From Acinetobacter suaedae (GTDB lineage Bacteria; Pseudomonadota; Gammaproteobacteria; Pseudomonadales; Moraxellaceae), in assembly GCF_008630915.1 (NCBI RefSeq), contig NZ_CP043909.1, positions 1,860,001 to 1,924,000 on the forward strand: 64,000 bases of DNA. The letters run 5' to 3'. The first letter of the stretch is position 1; every line of letters starts with the position of its first letter. A program made the position numbers and the translations under genes. Under the pieces are notes generated by a model. The model did not search any database and was not told the DNA's origin. It saw nothing but the letters and a program-made list of their open reading frames with translations. Positions 45,211 through 55,376 of this stretch are shown piece after piece.

Positions 45211-46719
45211 TTAAAAGGTTTGATTCACCACTTGATAAATCATTTTGCCCATTTCATGCGCTTGTAAGCCTCTAATCCCTTGTTCCGCAAGTAAATCACC
45301 TGCCTGTGCATGTAAACTGACAATCTCATGTAGTGCAACCTGTTGATGAAATTGAGCCTTTAAACTGGCAATCATGCCTGCCAATACATCCCCCATGCCT
45401 CCTGTACCCATACCTGCATTACCCTGCGTACAGATAAATAACTCATTCTCTAAAATTAGACTCCCTGCGCCCTTCAGCACCCATTGCCCTGCAAAATTTT
45501 GCTGTAACTGTTTAATTGCAGCTATACGATCTTGCTCAATATCTGTAGCAGTACAGCCTAATAGAGTTGCGGCTTCACCTGAATGTGGTGTTGCATAGAT
45601 ATGATTATTTAATTGTTGTGGATGTTTGGCCAAAAACCAAAGTCCATCAGCATCGAGTACGACTTCTAAATGCGAATTCTGATTCAGACATTCAAACCAT
45701 TTTAGATATATTGATTCAGCCCATTCATCACGTCCTAAGCCCATACCAAAACAAACTGCATCGATTTGCTTTAGTAAATGCTCAATCTCATTTTTTTCTA
45801 AGGCATTTATATCTCGAATCATGATGTTTGGAGAGCGCGCCAAAATCGCTTGATGATGTTTAGCGTGACAAACAACGCTTACCTTACCAGCCCCCGCATG
45901 GAAGGCAGCTTCAGCAGACATGATCACCGCTCCCCCCATATCAGCATGACCACCGACTATGAGGACATGTCCATAGCTCCCTTTATGTCCAAAGGCTTGT
46001 CGTTTTGGCAATACAATTTTTTGAGGTGACAAATAAGCAAATGGCTTTAATTCAGTATCAACTGGAATTAAGCTGACTAAATGTAATTGTCCAACATATT
46101 CTTTGCCTTGCCCTGTAAACAAGCCAATTTTGTATCCCAATAGTGTAAAAGTCTGATCTGCTTGAATAGCACACGGTAAAGCTTGTCCTGTATTGGCATG
46201 TAATCCACTAGGGATATCAATCGATATTTTTAAGCCTATTTGCATATTGTAGAGTTGAATGATGTTTTGCCATTTTTGATCAAGCATTCGGTTTAACCCG
46301 ATCCCAAATAATGCATCTATATGGCAGTCAAATATTGGCAACTCTTGCCCTATTTCATGTTCAGACAGCAAATAGTCAATCGTTTGAATATCAACTTGCT
46401 GGCTTTGTGCATAATTAAATGCCTGTTGTAAATCAATAGAATGTCCTAGCTCTGTTGCAAACACAGTCACTTTAAAACCCTGCTGCTTTAAAAAAGCAGC
46501 AATATAATAACCATCACCAGCGTTATTACCTTGTCCACACCAAATTGCGATATGTTTAATTTTTTGAGCTAGAAATTGTTTATTTAATTTTTGCGTTATT
46601 GACCAAGCCGCTTGTTGCATCAACCCCAGTGAAGCGTTCTGTTGAGCAAACCATCGTTGCTCCCATGCTTGTATACTTTGACTATCATAAACTGGGCTAT
46701 GGTAAACTAAACGTTGCAT
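45211..46719 (-). CDS. nnr: Bifunctional NAD(P)HX epimerase/dehydratase (YjeF-type)
   Basis: 502 residues. Repairs hydrated NADH and NADPH. The N-terminal epimerase domain (1-220) has WCGQGNNAGDGYYIAAFLKQ; the C-terminal ADP/ATP-dependent dehydratase (about 230-500) has GSYGHVLIVGGHADMGGAVIMSAEAA and the kinase-like GNAGMGTGGMGDVLAG. The fusion is the same as in E. coli YjeF. It is divergent from queG with only 23 bases between the start codons, so the promoters overlap. Confidence 0.95.
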   Translation of the reverse strand: MQRLVYHSPVYDSQSIQAWEQRWFAQQNASLGLMQQAAWSITQKLNKQFLAQKIKHIAIWCGQGNNAGDGYYIAAFLKQQGFKVTVFATELGHSIDLQQAFNYAQSQQVDIQTIDYLLSEHEIGQELPIFDCHIDALFGIGLNRMLDQKWQNIIQLYNMQIGLKISIDIPSGLHANTGQALPCAIQADQTFTLLGYKIGLFTGQGKEYVGQLHLVSLIPVDTELKPFAYLSPQKIVLPKRQAFGHKGSYGHVLIVGGHADMGGAVIMSAEAAFHAGAGKVSVVCHAKHHQAILARSPNIMIRDINALEKNEIEHLLKQIDAVCFGMGLGRDEWAESIYLKWFECLNQNSHLEVVLDADGLWFLAKHPQQLNNHIYATPHSGEAATLLGCTATDIEQDRIAAIKQLQQNFAGQWVLKGAGSLILENELFICTQGNAGMGTGGMGDVLAGMIASLKAQFHQQVALHEIVSLHAQAGDLLAEQGIRGLQAHEMGKMIYQVVNQTF

Positions 46720-46742
46720 GGTTTTCCTCTTATTATCGGTTT

Positions 46743-47867
46743 ATGGCCTCTACTCACTCTTCCAAAAATGCTTCTCAAAAGATTGAGATTCAACAGCTTG
46801 ATCCCCACGCGCTTAAAAGCTGGATAAAGGCACAAGCTTTGGACTTAGGCTTTTCTGATTGTGTCATTGCCAAACCAGATGCTCAAGATCAAATACCACG
46901 TTTTAAAGAATATTTGGAGCGTGGCTATCATGCAGATATGCACTATTTGGAAGAAAACTTAGAAAAGCGCGCAGATCCAACATTGCTTGTTCCAGGTACA
47001 AAAAGCATTATCTGTGTGCGAATGAACTATCTTGTAGCATCCCCTAAGCCCCGTTATGTACCATTTGAACCAAATTCAGCCATTATCGCACGCTATGCAC
47101 GAGGTCGTGATTACCATAAAGTGATGCGTGGACGACTCAAAACCTTAGCCAATCGAATTAAAGAAAAAGTGGGCGATTTTGAGTCACGCCCCTTTGCAGA
47201 TTCAGCTCCAATTTTCGAAAAATCACTGGCAGAAAGTGCTGGTATGGGATGGACTGGAAAACATACTTTACTCATCCATAAAAAATCAGGCTCTTTTTTT
47301 GTTTTAGGCGAGCTATTCACATCGTTAGACCTTCCCTATGATCAGCCTGCAACGGCACATTGTGGTTCTTGTACTGCTTGTATTGATATATGCCCAACTC
47401 AAGCAATTGTTGAGCCCTACATGTTAGATGCAAGAAAATGTATCGCGTACCTAACCATTGAATATAAAGGTATTATTCCAGAAGAATATCGTTCTGGTAT
47501 TGGTAATCGAATTTTTGGTTGTGATGATTGTCAGTTGATTTGTCCTTGGAACAGTTTTGCAAAAACGGCAACAATTCCAGATTTTAATCCTAGACATAAC
47601 TTAGACAATATTCACTTATTAGATATTTGGCAGTGGGACGAAGCAACATTTCTAGCAAATACCGAAGGGAGTCCAATACGACGTACAGGCTACCAATCCT
47701 TTAAACGCAATATTGCAATCGGACTCGGAAATGCGCCATACTCAGATGAAATCATAGCCAAATTGCAAGAAGCAAAATCTTGGCACGATGAGATTGTAAA
47801 TGTACATATTGATTGGGCAATTCAACAACAATTGCAACAATCTACTGTTCATCAAATAGAAAAATGA
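46743..47867 (+). CDS. queG: Epoxyqueuosine reductase
   Basis: 374 residues from the ATG at 46743. Performs the last step of queuosine biosynthesis in tRNA with cobalamin and two [4Fe-4S] clusters. The cluster motifs CGSCTACIDICPTQAI and FGCDDCQLICPWN are intact, and the N-terminal ADLGFSDCVIAKPDAQ-like block and ARGRDYHKVMRGRL match the family. The longer frame from 46599 overlaps the nnr gene on the other strand and is unlikely. Confidence 0.95.
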   Translation: MASTHSSKNASQKIEIQQLDPHALKSWIKAQALDLGFSDCVIAKPDAQDQIPRFKEYLERGYHADMHYLEENLEKRADPTLLVPGTKSIICVRMNYLVASPKPRYVPFEPNSAIIARYARGRDYHKVMRGRLKTLANRIKEKVGDFESRPFADSAPIFEKSLAESAGMGWTGKHTLLIHKKSGSFFVLGELFTSLDLPYDQPATAHCGSCTACIDICPTQAIVEPYMLDARKCIAYLTIEYKGIIPEEYRSGIGNRIFGCDDCQLICPWNSFAKTATIPDFNPRHNLDNIHLLDIWQWDEATFLANTEGSPIRRTGYQSFKRNIAIGLGNAPYSDEIIAKLQEAKSWHDEIVNVHIDWAIQQQLQQSTVHQIEK

Positions 47868-47946
47868 TGTTTTTTGCCCTATGGCTTTGGCACGATTTCT
47901 GTATGATTAATCTCAATCTTTGTAATCAATCATCATGGATATAACA

Positions 47947-48936
47947 ATGACCCTACGTAATGACTGGACTCGTGATGAAATCCAAGCTTTATATGATCAA
48001 CCTTTTTTAGACTTAGTTTTTGAAGCACAACGCGTTCATCGCCAACATTTCCAAGCGAATACGATTCAGGTCAGTACACTTCTTTCAATCAAAACCGGTA
48101 AATGCCCTGAAGACTGTAAATATTGTTCTCAGTCGGCTCATTATGATTCCAAATTAGAAGCAGAAAAACGTATCGCCGTTGATAAGGTAATTCGTGAAGC
48201 GCAAGCAGCGAAAGAGTCTGGTTCATCTCGTTTTTGTATGGGAGCAGCTTGGCGTAACCCTCACGAACGCGATATGCCATACGTTCTTGAAATGGTACGC
48301 GAAGTTAAAGCTTTGGGACTTGAAACCTGTATGACGTTGGGTATGTTGAATCAATCTCAAGCTGAACGTTTAAAAGATGCAGGCTTAGATTATTACAACC
48401 ATAACCTCGATACATCACGTGAATACTATTCACATATTATCAGCACGCGTACCTTTGATGATCGTTTAAATACATTAGATCATGTTCGTCAAGCAGGGAT
48501 GAAAGTATGTAGTGGTGGTATTGTAGGTTTAGGTGAAAGTCGCAATGACCGTATCGGCTTATTACATGAACTCGCTACCATGCCTGTGCATCCTGAGTCT
48601 GTACCGATTAATATGCTTGTTCCGATTGAAGGAACACCACTTGCTGAAGTTGAAAAACTGGATGTAACTGAGTGGATCCGCACCATTGCTGTTGCACGTA
48701 TCATTATGCCTAATAGCTATATTCGTCTATCGGCAGGCCGAGAATCACTGAGTGACTCAGATCAAGCATTAGCATTTATGGCTGGAGCAAACTCATTATT
48801 CTCTGGTGAAAAGCTTCTTACGACACCAAATGCTGGTGAAGGTAAGGATCAAGTATTATTTGCCAAATTAGGTTTGACTGCTGAAAAGCCAAAACCAAGT
48901 GTTGCAGAGCTCTCAATAGATGCGATGAGCGCATAA
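47947..48936 (+). CDS. bioB: Biotin synthase
   Basis: Radical SAM enzyme that inserts sulfur into dethiobiotin. 329 residues from the ATG at 47947. The radical SAM cluster ligands fall at Cys53, Cys57 and Cys60 (CPEDCKYC), exactly the E. coli numbering, which favours this start over the ATG at 47935. YNHNLDT and GGIVGLGE are further family blocks. GGAT six bases upstream. The other bio genes are not in the window. Confidence 0.97.
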   Translation: MTLRNDWTRDEIQALYDQPFLDLVFEAQRVHRQHFQANTIQVSTLLSIKTGKCPEDCKYCSQSAHYDSKLEAEKRIAVDKVIREAQAAKESGSSRFCMGAAWRNPHERDMPYVLEMVREVKALGLETCMTLGMLNQSQAERLKDAGLDYYNHNLDTSREYYSHIISTRTFDDRLNTLDHVRQAGMKVCSGGIVGLGESRNDRIGLLHELATMPVHPESVPINMLVPIEGTPLAEVEKLDVTEWIRTIAVARIIMPNSYIRLSAGRESLSDSDQALAFMAGANSLFSGEKLLTTPNAGEGKDQVLFAKLGLTAEKPKPSVAELSIDAMSA

Positions 48937-48940
48937 ACGC

Positions 48941-48968
48941 AAAAGCCTTGTCAACTGACAAGGCTTTT
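48941..48968. terminator. Terminator of bioB, probably bidirectional
   Basis: AAAAGCCTTGTCA / TGACAAGGCTTTTT almost perfect palindrome with a minimal loop, five bases after the bioB stop and 18 bases from the stop of the convergent gene. Confidence 0.9.
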
Positions 48969-48985
48969 TCTTTCTCGCTTTGAAA

Positions 48986-49198
48986 TTATACTGACGTCAC
49001 TAGGATGCCGTATTTTGCATTTAAGAACATTCCTTCTCGAATAATGTCTACACCTGCAGCATGGGTAACGGATAGTTCTTGTGAGTGCACATCAAAATGA
49101 AATGAATCAAACACCTCTTGATGATGCATTAGCCATGTTAAAGTATCAGTCAAACTTTTATCTACAGTATAGGTTTCAGAGTCAAAATTCTTATCCAT
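48986..49198 (-). CDS. Small unknown protein (70 residues)
   Basis: MDKNFDSETYTVDKSLTDTL at the start; acidic and soluble, with a His-rich middle (LMHHQEVFDSFHFDVHSQ). No family recognised. Good coding character throughout and a shared terminator with bioB support it. The next gene upstream on the same strand is another unknown, 120 bases away. Confidence 0.68.
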   Translation of the reverse strand: MDKNFDSETYTVDKSLTDTLTWLMHHQEVFDSFHFDVHSQELSVTHAAGVDIIREGMFLNAKYGILVTSV

Positions 49199-49318
49199 AG
49201 TACTATTCTAATCACGCTATGAATTATTATCATAACGAATAGATTAGGTAAATTCAGCTGAAACTAAAACATTTGTCTATAATTTATAAACATTAGCTCT
49301 CTGATTGTTCTTCAATCA

Positions 49319-49666
49319 TTAAGCCGCAAGCGGACGCGCAATTTGAGTTCCAGATATTAAACTTTTCAATGCCTTAGGATTAAATTCTAAAGTCAATATA
49401 TGACGATCTAAATGTACATGATAAGAATCAATTAATGCTTGTTGACCTTCATCTGTCTCAAGAACATATTCATCAGCAATATTTAGAATACCTTCAAGAT
49501 TCGTTGTACTTGAAGCACGATCATGACTGAATAAATCATAAATCGTTTGTAGGTTAAAGCTCGTTTTCTGTTCTGCTGGATGTGATTTTAAATAGTCTTG
49601 TAAGAACAAAACAAACTTATGTGCAAAAAAGTAGTAATTAGGTTTGTGAGTATAAAGCATGTTCAT
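49319..49666 (-). CDS. Unknown protein (115 residues)
   Basis: Starts MNMLYTHKPNYYFFAHKFVLFL and is mostly helical and soluble. AAAGGAG six to seven bases before the ATG is a very strong ribosome binding site, suggesting high expression. No signal peptide. I recognise no family; it lies between bioB and the pilus operon. Confidence 0.75.
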   Translation of the reverse strand: MNMLYTHKPNYYFFAHKFVLFLQDYLKSHPAEQKTSFNLQTIYDLFSHDRASSTTNLEGILNIADEYVLETDEGQQALIDSYHVHLDRHILTLEFNPKALKSLISGTQIARPLAA

Positions 49667-50143
49667 TTAACGCTCCTTTCGATGTTTTTTTCATCAATTC
49701 ATGCTTAAAAATTAGTCCTGCAAACTTAAAAAATTCTTAAAAATAGTTTGAGGTTTTTGTTAACCATTTTTTAATTTTTCTTGCACCAATAATTTAAACT
49801 TTCTACGTAATAAGCTATTTGTCATAAAAAATTCATATAAAAATCCCGCAATATTGAATAAAAATTAAACAATCAGTCAAAATTTACTAATAAAATTTTT
49901 CCGTTTTGACCAGATGTTTGATCTATTTTTATTATCATTGTGTAACTTTTTTACCAAAAGTTACAAACAAACAAGGAGTTATTTTTAATCATTCCTAACT
50001 AAAAGTCCAATACCTCAATTATGTGACGTAGTTTGCATTTTATTTAATAAATGATATATTTCTCACATTACTTATTCAGCGCAAAAATTAACTGAAAAGG
50101 TAATATAATTCAAACTTTTAGCTGATGTATTTGAGAAATTATT
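49667..50143. other. Long upstream region of the pilus operon
   Basis: About 480 very AT-rich bases without a gene. It carries the pilus promoter (see 50033-50060). Regulatory sites for phase or environmental control would be expected here; I see no invertible element with clear inverted repeats. Confidence 0.5.
50033..50060 (+). promoter_or_regulatory. Candidate sigma-70 promoter of the pilus operon
   Basis: TTGCAT (50033-50038) and TATATT (50055-50060) with a 16-base spacer; the pilin ATG is 84 bases beyond the -10 box. Confidence 0.45.
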
Positions 50144-50677
50144 ATGAAAAAACTTGCTTTGATCGCTGCTCTTTCAGTTGCTGGTATCGCAAATGTTCAA
50201 GCTGCTGATGGAACAATTACAATCAATGGTTTAGTAACTGACAAAACTTGCAACATTGTTACTCCAGCAGGTAAAGATTTTGTTGTTACCCTCCCAACTG
50301 TTTCTAGACAAACTCTTGCAAATGCTGGTGATGTCGCTGGTCGTACACCATTCCAAATCAACTTGGAAGACTGTTCAGCTGGTAAAGTTGCAACTTACTT
50401 CGAACCAGGTGCAACTGTTGACTTCAACACTGGCCGTTTAATCAACCAAGCTGCTGCTGGTGCTCAAAACGTTGACGTTCAATTACTTGGTGACAACAAC
50501 CAAGTAATCCCTGTATTAGCTGCTGGTGCTAATGGTGCTCAAGCAAACTCACAATGGGTTGATGTTGTAGAAGGCGGTAGCGCAGACCTTAACTACTATG
50601 CTGAATACTATGCAACTGGTGCTTCAACTGCTGGTGAAGTAACTACTTCAGTTCAATATACAATTATTTATCAATAA
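50144..50677 (+). CDS. Major pilin of a chaperone-usher pilus (type 1 fimbrial family)
   Basis: 177 residues. Signal peptide 1-20 ending NVQA, then the pilin pattern GTITINGLVTDKTCNIVTPAG with the N-terminal donor strand, the Cys pair (TCNI and EDCSAG) that forms the pilin disulfide, and the C-terminal beta strand VQYTIIYQ with the penultimate aromatic residue recognised by the chaperone. Codon use is strongly biased, as in abundant proteins. First gene of the operon. Confidence 0.93.
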   Translation: MKKLALIAALSVAGIANVQAADGTITINGLVTDKTCNIVTPAGKDFVVTLPTVSRQTLANAGDVAGRTPFQINLEDCSAGKVATYFEPGATVDFNTGRLINQAAAGAQNVDVQLLGDNNQVIPVLAAGANGAQANSQWVDVVEGGSADLNYYAEYYATGASTAGEVTTSVQYTIIYQ

Positions 50678-50758
50678 TTTATTGATAACTGAGTTTCTAT
50701 GTTCGTAAACATAGAAACTCCCTTCATTTAACTTTCGCCATTTCTGAGAATGTTACAC

Positions 50759-51490
50759 ATGTCATTTAACGGTAGTAAATTTTTGTCTGGTTTTGCACTC
50801 TGCTCAATGCTAGCGACTGCAGCACATGCAGAGATTGTCATTCACGGCACGCGTGTTATTTATCCCTCCGATGCACGTGAAGTAACTTTACAACTCAGTA
50901 ATAACGGCTCAAAACCTGCATTAGTCCAAGCATGGATTGATGAGGGCGATCCTAAAAGTACACCTGATCAATCGAAAGTTCCTTTCATGATCACGCCTCC
51001 GATTTCGCGAGTCGAAGCAACAAAAAGCCAAACACTTCGGATTACGGCTTTACCAAATGCATCACAGCTAAATCAACAGCAAGAATCTGTACTTTGGTTA
51101 AATATATTGGATATTCCACCTCGACCAACAGGTAAAGGTGCCGAATCAGTACCAGATAATTTTTTACAACTTGCCATTCGTTCAAGAATTAAATTCTTCT
51201 ACCGCCCTGCGAGTATTAAAGTAGATGCTAATTTAGCAGCCGATAAGCTGCAATGGCAAAAAGCAGGTCAAAGTGTAGTAATCAAAAACCCAACACCTTT
51301 TCATATAACCATGACTTCAATCTATCAAGTTAATGGCGACAAGAAAGTAGATCTACTACCTAAAGGTTTAATGTTAAAGCCATTTTCTGAAGATCGAGTT
51401 CAATTAAAAATCTCCAATACAGAAAAAATGAGCTTTATCAATGTAAATGATTACGGCGGACGAGTCGAGAAACCAATTAAGTTTCAATAA
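50759..51490 (+). CDS. Periplasmic pilus chaperone (FimC/PapD family)
   Basis: About 243 residues from the second ATG (50759), which gives a better signal peptide and ribosome binding site spacing than 50750. The immunoglobulin-like domain 1 has VIYPSDAREVTLQLSNNGSKPALVQAWID and the usual SRVEATKSQTLRI; the conserved Lys and Arg at the subunit-binding cleft are in these blocks. It carries pilin subunits to the usher by donor-strand complementation. Confidence 0.94.
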   Translation: MSFNGSKFLSGFALCSMLATAAHAEIVIHGTRVIYPSDAREVTLQLSNNGSKPALVQAWIDEGDPKSTPDQSKVPFMITPPISRVEATKSQTLRITALPNASQLNQQQESVLWLNILDIPPRPTGKGAESVPDNFLQLAIRSRIKFFYRPASIKVDANLAADKLQWQKAGQSVVIKNPTPFHITMTSIYQVNGDKKVDLLPKGLMLKPFSEDRVQLKISNTEKMSFINVNDYGGRVEKPIKFQ

Positions 51491-51551
51491 TCATCTTATA
51501 TCCAGATAACCAATAATTTTAAGTACCTATACAATATAGGCGATCCTTATC

Positions 51552-54104
51552 ATGTCAAAAAAGCACGCACCATATAGATTATTAAAGCGGCATATTTGTT
51601 TTTACCTTACTTCTGGCGTAATCAGCATGACTATGCCAGTAATGGTGTATGCAGACGAACTCAAAAACAATAATGCGACGGAAGCTGAATTCGACTCTTC
51701 ATTTTTAATTGGTGATGCACAAAAGATCGATATTTCACGCTTTAAGTACGGTAACCCAGTATTACCAGGTGAATATAATGTAGACGTATACATCAATGGT
51801 AAATGGTTCGGCAAACGTCGTATGCAATTTAAAGCTGTCGACCCTAAGCAAAATGCAGTTACCTGCTTCAATTCTAATACTTTACTCGAATACGGTGTTA
51901 AGCAAGATGCTTTAGCGATCCATCAGTCTGCTATTTCACAAAATAGCTGCCTAAAAATAGATGAATGGATTGAAGATGCATACTATAATTTTGATACATC
52001 TAAGTTGCGTGTAGATATTTCTATTCCTCAGGTTGCGATACAAAAAAATGCTCAAGGCTATGTTGATCCTAGTGTTTGGGATCGTGGTGTAAATGCTGGC
52101 TTTTTATCTTATAGCGGTAGTGCATATAAAACCTTTAATAAAAGCAATGACAATAAAGAAACCACTAATGCATTTATGGCATTAACAGCTGGAGCGAATC
52201 TTGCTGGCTGGCAATTACGTCACAATGGTCAATGGCAGTGGAAAGATCAGCCTAACGAGAATGAAAGTAAATCAAACTATCAATCTACAAGTACCTATTT
52301 GCAACGTGCATTTCCTCAATATCGTGGTGTACTTACATTAGGTGATAGTTTTACCAATGGTGAAGTTTTCGATTCATTTGGATACCGTGGTATTGATTTT
52401 TCTAGTGATGACCGCATGCTCCCAAATAGTATGTTGGGGTATGCGCCTCGTATTCGTGGCAATGCAAAAACAAACGCTAAAGTTGAAGTACGTCAACAAG
52501 GTCAATTAATTTACCAAACGACTGTATCACCAGGTAGCTTTGAAATTAATGATCTCTATCCAACGGGCTTTGGCGGAGAACTTGAAGTTTCTGTGATTGA
52601 ATCAAATGGTGATATCCAAACATTTTCAATCCCCTACGCTTCTGTCGTTCAAATGCTAAGACCTGGCATGAGCCGCTACTCGGTTACTGCTGGCGAATTC
52701 CGTGATCGTGATATTGATTTAGACCCTTGGGTTGTGCAAGGTAAATACCAACTCGGTATTAACAACTACCTGACTGGTTATACAGGTTTTCAAGCAACTG
52801 AACGATATGCATCTGCACTATTAGGTACAGCCTTTGCGACACCTCTAGGTGCTATTGCAGTTGACGTAACACATTCTGAAGCTGACTTTGAGAAAAAAGC
52901 GTCTCAATCTGGTCAAAGTTATCGCTTGAGCTATAGTAAGCTGATCTCTCCGACAAGTACCAATTTAACCTTAGCCGCATATCGATACTCGACTGAAAAT
53001 TATTACAAATTACGTGATGCACTTTTAATCCGTGATTTGGAAGATAAAGGTATCAACAGCTATGCTGTGGGTAAACAACGCAGTGAATTCCAAATTACCT
53101 TAAATCAGGGTCTTCCTGATGGTTGGGGTAACTTCTACATGGTCGGTTCGTGGGTTGATTATTGGAATCGCAATGAAAGCGGCAAACAATACCAGTTTGG
53201 TTATAGTAATAACTACCATGGTTTAACTTATGGTTTATCTGCAACCAAACGACAAGTTGACTATAGCTCGAATAATCGTACACGTGACACTGAATACTTG
53301 ATGACGCTCTCCTTCCCATTGAGCTTCAAAAAGCATTCAATGAATGTGAATGCAAATGCATCACAGAATAACCGAACTGTTGGTGTTAGTGGTACTGTTG
53401 GCGATCGCTTTAATTATGGAACATCTATATCACACCAAGACTATAGCAACCCAACATTCAACGTAAATGGTCGCTATCGCACCAATTTCACGACCGTTGG
53501 TGGATCTTATAGTATTGCTGATACCTATCAACAAGCGATGGTAAGTTTAACAGGTAATATTGTTGCGCATCGTGATGGGATTTTATTCGGCCCTGAACAA
53601 GGTCAAACCATGGTATTGGTTTATGCTCCAGATGCAGCAGGTGCCAAAGTCAATAATACAACAGGTTTAAGTGTCAATAAGGATGGCTATGCTGTTATTC
53701 CTTATGTAACACCATATCGTTTAAATGACATCACACTTGACCCACAAGAAATGTCTACAAATGTCGAACTTGAAGAAACTAGCCAACGAATTGCCCCATT
53801 CGCAGGGTCTATTACGAAAGTAGACTTTTCTACGAAGAAAGGTTATGCAATTTACATTGCTGCTAAAACTTCGACTGGTGAAAATCTACCATTTGCAGCT
53901 CAAGTATTTGATCAAAATAATGAGTCTGTTGGTATTGTTGCTCAAGGCAGCATGGTGTATTTACGTACCCAAAAAGCACAAGATCAACTGTATGTAAAAT
54001 GGGGTGATGATAGCGCTGAGCAATGTGAGATTACTTATGACGTAACAGCTCAGCTTGCACAAGATCAACAAAACTTAATAATGACTGAGGCGGTTTGTAA
54101 ATGA
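51552..54104 (+). CDS. Outer membrane usher (FimD/PapC family)
   Basis: 850 residues. A signal-like N-terminus, then the N-terminal domain FDSSFLIGDAQKIDISRF-YGNPVLPGEYNVDVYING typical of ushers, a long beta-barrel segment (about 150-650), a plug domain, and two C-terminal domains with the final Cys pair (EQCEIT and EAVCK). It forms the pore through which pilins are added at the base. Its last bases overlap the adhesin start (ATGA). Confidence 0.95.
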   Translation: MSKKHAPYRLLKRHICFYLTSGVISMTMPVMVYADELKNNNATEAEFDSSFLIGDAQKIDISRFKYGNPVLPGEYNVDVYINGKWFGKRRMQFKAVDPKQNAVTCFNSNTLLEYGVKQDALAIHQSAISQNSCLKIDEWIEDAYYNFDTSKLRVDISIPQVAIQKNAQGYVDPSVWDRGVNAGFLSYSGSAYKTFNKSNDNKETTNAFMALTAGANLAGWQLRHNGQWQWKDQPNENESKSNYQSTSTYLQRAFPQYRGVLTLGDSFTNGEVFDSFGYRGIDFSSDDRMLPNSMLGYAPRIRGNAKTNAKVEVRQQGQLIYQTTVSPGSFEINDLYPTGFGGELEVSVIESNGDIQTFSIPYASVVQMLRPGMSRYSVTAGEFRDRDIDLDPWVVQGKYQLGINNYLTGYTGFQATERYASALLGTAFATPLGAIAVDVTHSEADFEKKASQSGQSYRLSYSKLISPTSTNLTLAAYRYSTENYYKLRDALLIRDLEDKGINSYAVGKQRSEFQITLNQGLPDGWGNFYMVGSWVDYWNRNESGKQYQFGYSNNYHGLTYGLSATKRQVDYSSNNRTRDTEYLMTLSFPLSFKKHSMNVNANASQNNRTVGVSGTVGDRFNYGTSISHQDYSNPTFNVNGRYRTNFTTVGGSYSIADTYQQAMVSLTGNIVAHRDGILFGPEQGQTMVLVYAPDAAGAKVNNTTGLSVNKDGYAVIPYVTPYRLNDITLDPQEMSTNVELEETSQRIAPFAGSITKVDFSTKKGYAIYIAAKTSTGENLPFAAQVFDQNNESVGIVAQGSMVYLRTQKAQDQLYVKWGDDSAEQCEITYDVTAQLAQDQQNLIMTEAVCK

Positions 54105-55117
54105 AAAAATTACTCTTAAACAGTGTTTTGCTCACCGCTGGTCTTGGTTTGTATAGTGAGGCAAATGCAGCCTGTACACTTAGTTATGGGTTCACTACCG
54201 TTGATATTTCCATGGCTGTAGGGAGAGTCGTTGTTCGTCCTAGTGACACAGTAGGCACGATTCTACGTAAAGCAACCTTCCCTATTAATCCCAATGGCTC
54301 GACTCTTAGATGTAATTCAAGCTCAGATCGCATTTATGCTGATTTAACACAGAATTATCCAATCAGTACCTTAGGTAATAGCATTTATACAACGAATATC
54401 CCAGGTATTGGTATCCGTTTATATCGTGAAGCTGAAAATGCAACCAATTTCTCTGGTTACTATCCATACTCTAGAAATCTTAGCCCTGGAACAACTTACA
54501 ATTTAGCTCAAGGATATTTCGTTGTAGAAATTATCAAAACAGCAGCCCAAACAGGATCAGGAACATTAGTACCAGGACGCTATAGTAGTTATTATGTTAC
54601 TGGCCATGCGAATCGCCCATTCTTAACCAGCACAGTCTATGGAAATGCAATCACCATTGCTTCTTCATCCTGTGAAATTCAAGGGAATATCAATAAAGTT
54701 GTTACTTTACCCACTGTGACAAAATCAGGATTCACGGGTGTAGGCTCCACTCAAGGAGCACAAGCTTTTGATCTCAACATTTTATGTAACGGTGGTCAGA
54801 ACCCAACAGGTTATGAGGAAAAAAACTTAATCAGTTTAAGTTTTGACTATATCCAAGATGGAACAAATAATCAGGTTTTATCAAATACAGCTCCTGCTGC
54901 AACGCGAGCGAATGGTGTAGGTGTTCAATTGCTTTGGAATTACCAAAATAAAAATCAAGCGATCAGAAAAGGTGACAAATTAGAAATTGGCACCATTAAA
55001 TCGAATGATACCTTGCAATTCAATATTCCATTAACAGCCCAATATTATCAAACCGCAGCAAACGTTAGTGCAGGAACTGTCAGAGCAATGGCAACGGTCA
55101 CTATCGAATATGATTAA
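54101..55117 (+). CDS. Two-domain fimbrial tip adhesin
   Basis: 338 residues. Signal peptide 1-23 (SEANA). The N-terminal lectin-like domain (about 24-185) is unlike the pilin; the C-terminal pilin domain (about 190-338) has SSCEIQGNINKVVTLPTVTKSGFTG, a second Cys in ILCNGG, and the closing strand VRAMATVTIEYD. This two-domain plan is that of FimH-like tip adhesins. Its start overlaps the usher stop by four bases. The receptor is unknown. Confidence 0.88.
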   Translation: MKKLLLNSVLLTAGLGLYSEANAACTLSYGFTTVDISMAVGRVVVRPSDTVGTILRKATFPINPNGSTLRCNSSSDRIYADLTQNYPISTLGNSIYTTNIPGIGIRLYREAENATNFSGYYPYSRNLSPGTTYNLAQGYFVVEIIKTAAQTGSGTLVPGRYSSYYVTGHANRPFLTSTVYGNAITIASSSCEIQGNINKVVTLPTVTKSGFTGVGSTQGAQAFDLNILCNGGQNPTGYEEKNLISLSFDYIQDGTNNQVLSNTAPAATRANGVGVQLLWNYQNKNQAIRKGDKLEIGTIKSNDTLQFNIPLTAQYYQTAANVSAGTVRAMATVTIEYD

Positions 55118-55124
55118 ATTTAAG

Positions 55125-55148
55125 ACTCCCTAAATGGGAGTTTTTTTT
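55125..55148 (+). terminator. Intrinsic terminator of the pilus operon
   Basis: ACTCCC-TAAAT-GGGAGT followed by eight T, seven bases after the adhesin stop. Confidence 0.9.
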
Positions 55149-55376
55149 GTTCATCAAAACAATGCGTAAAATATGCTATCAGAAAACAAATAAAATCCTA
55201 GTGAATATAAAAATATATCTCAAATATTTATAATTAAATTAATTATCAGTTTTTATAAAAAATATATACTACATCACACTTTGATAGCCTTTTTAACTAA
55301 CACTTTATAATCAATATTGCCTTCACAATTATTTGTATGTTAATAAACACTTAACTCATCTAGAAGGAATATAAAC

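Noticed and set aside
46599..46742. 48-residue N-terminal extension of QueG
   Set aside because: It would overlap the start of nnr on the other strand and does not match the family N-terminus.
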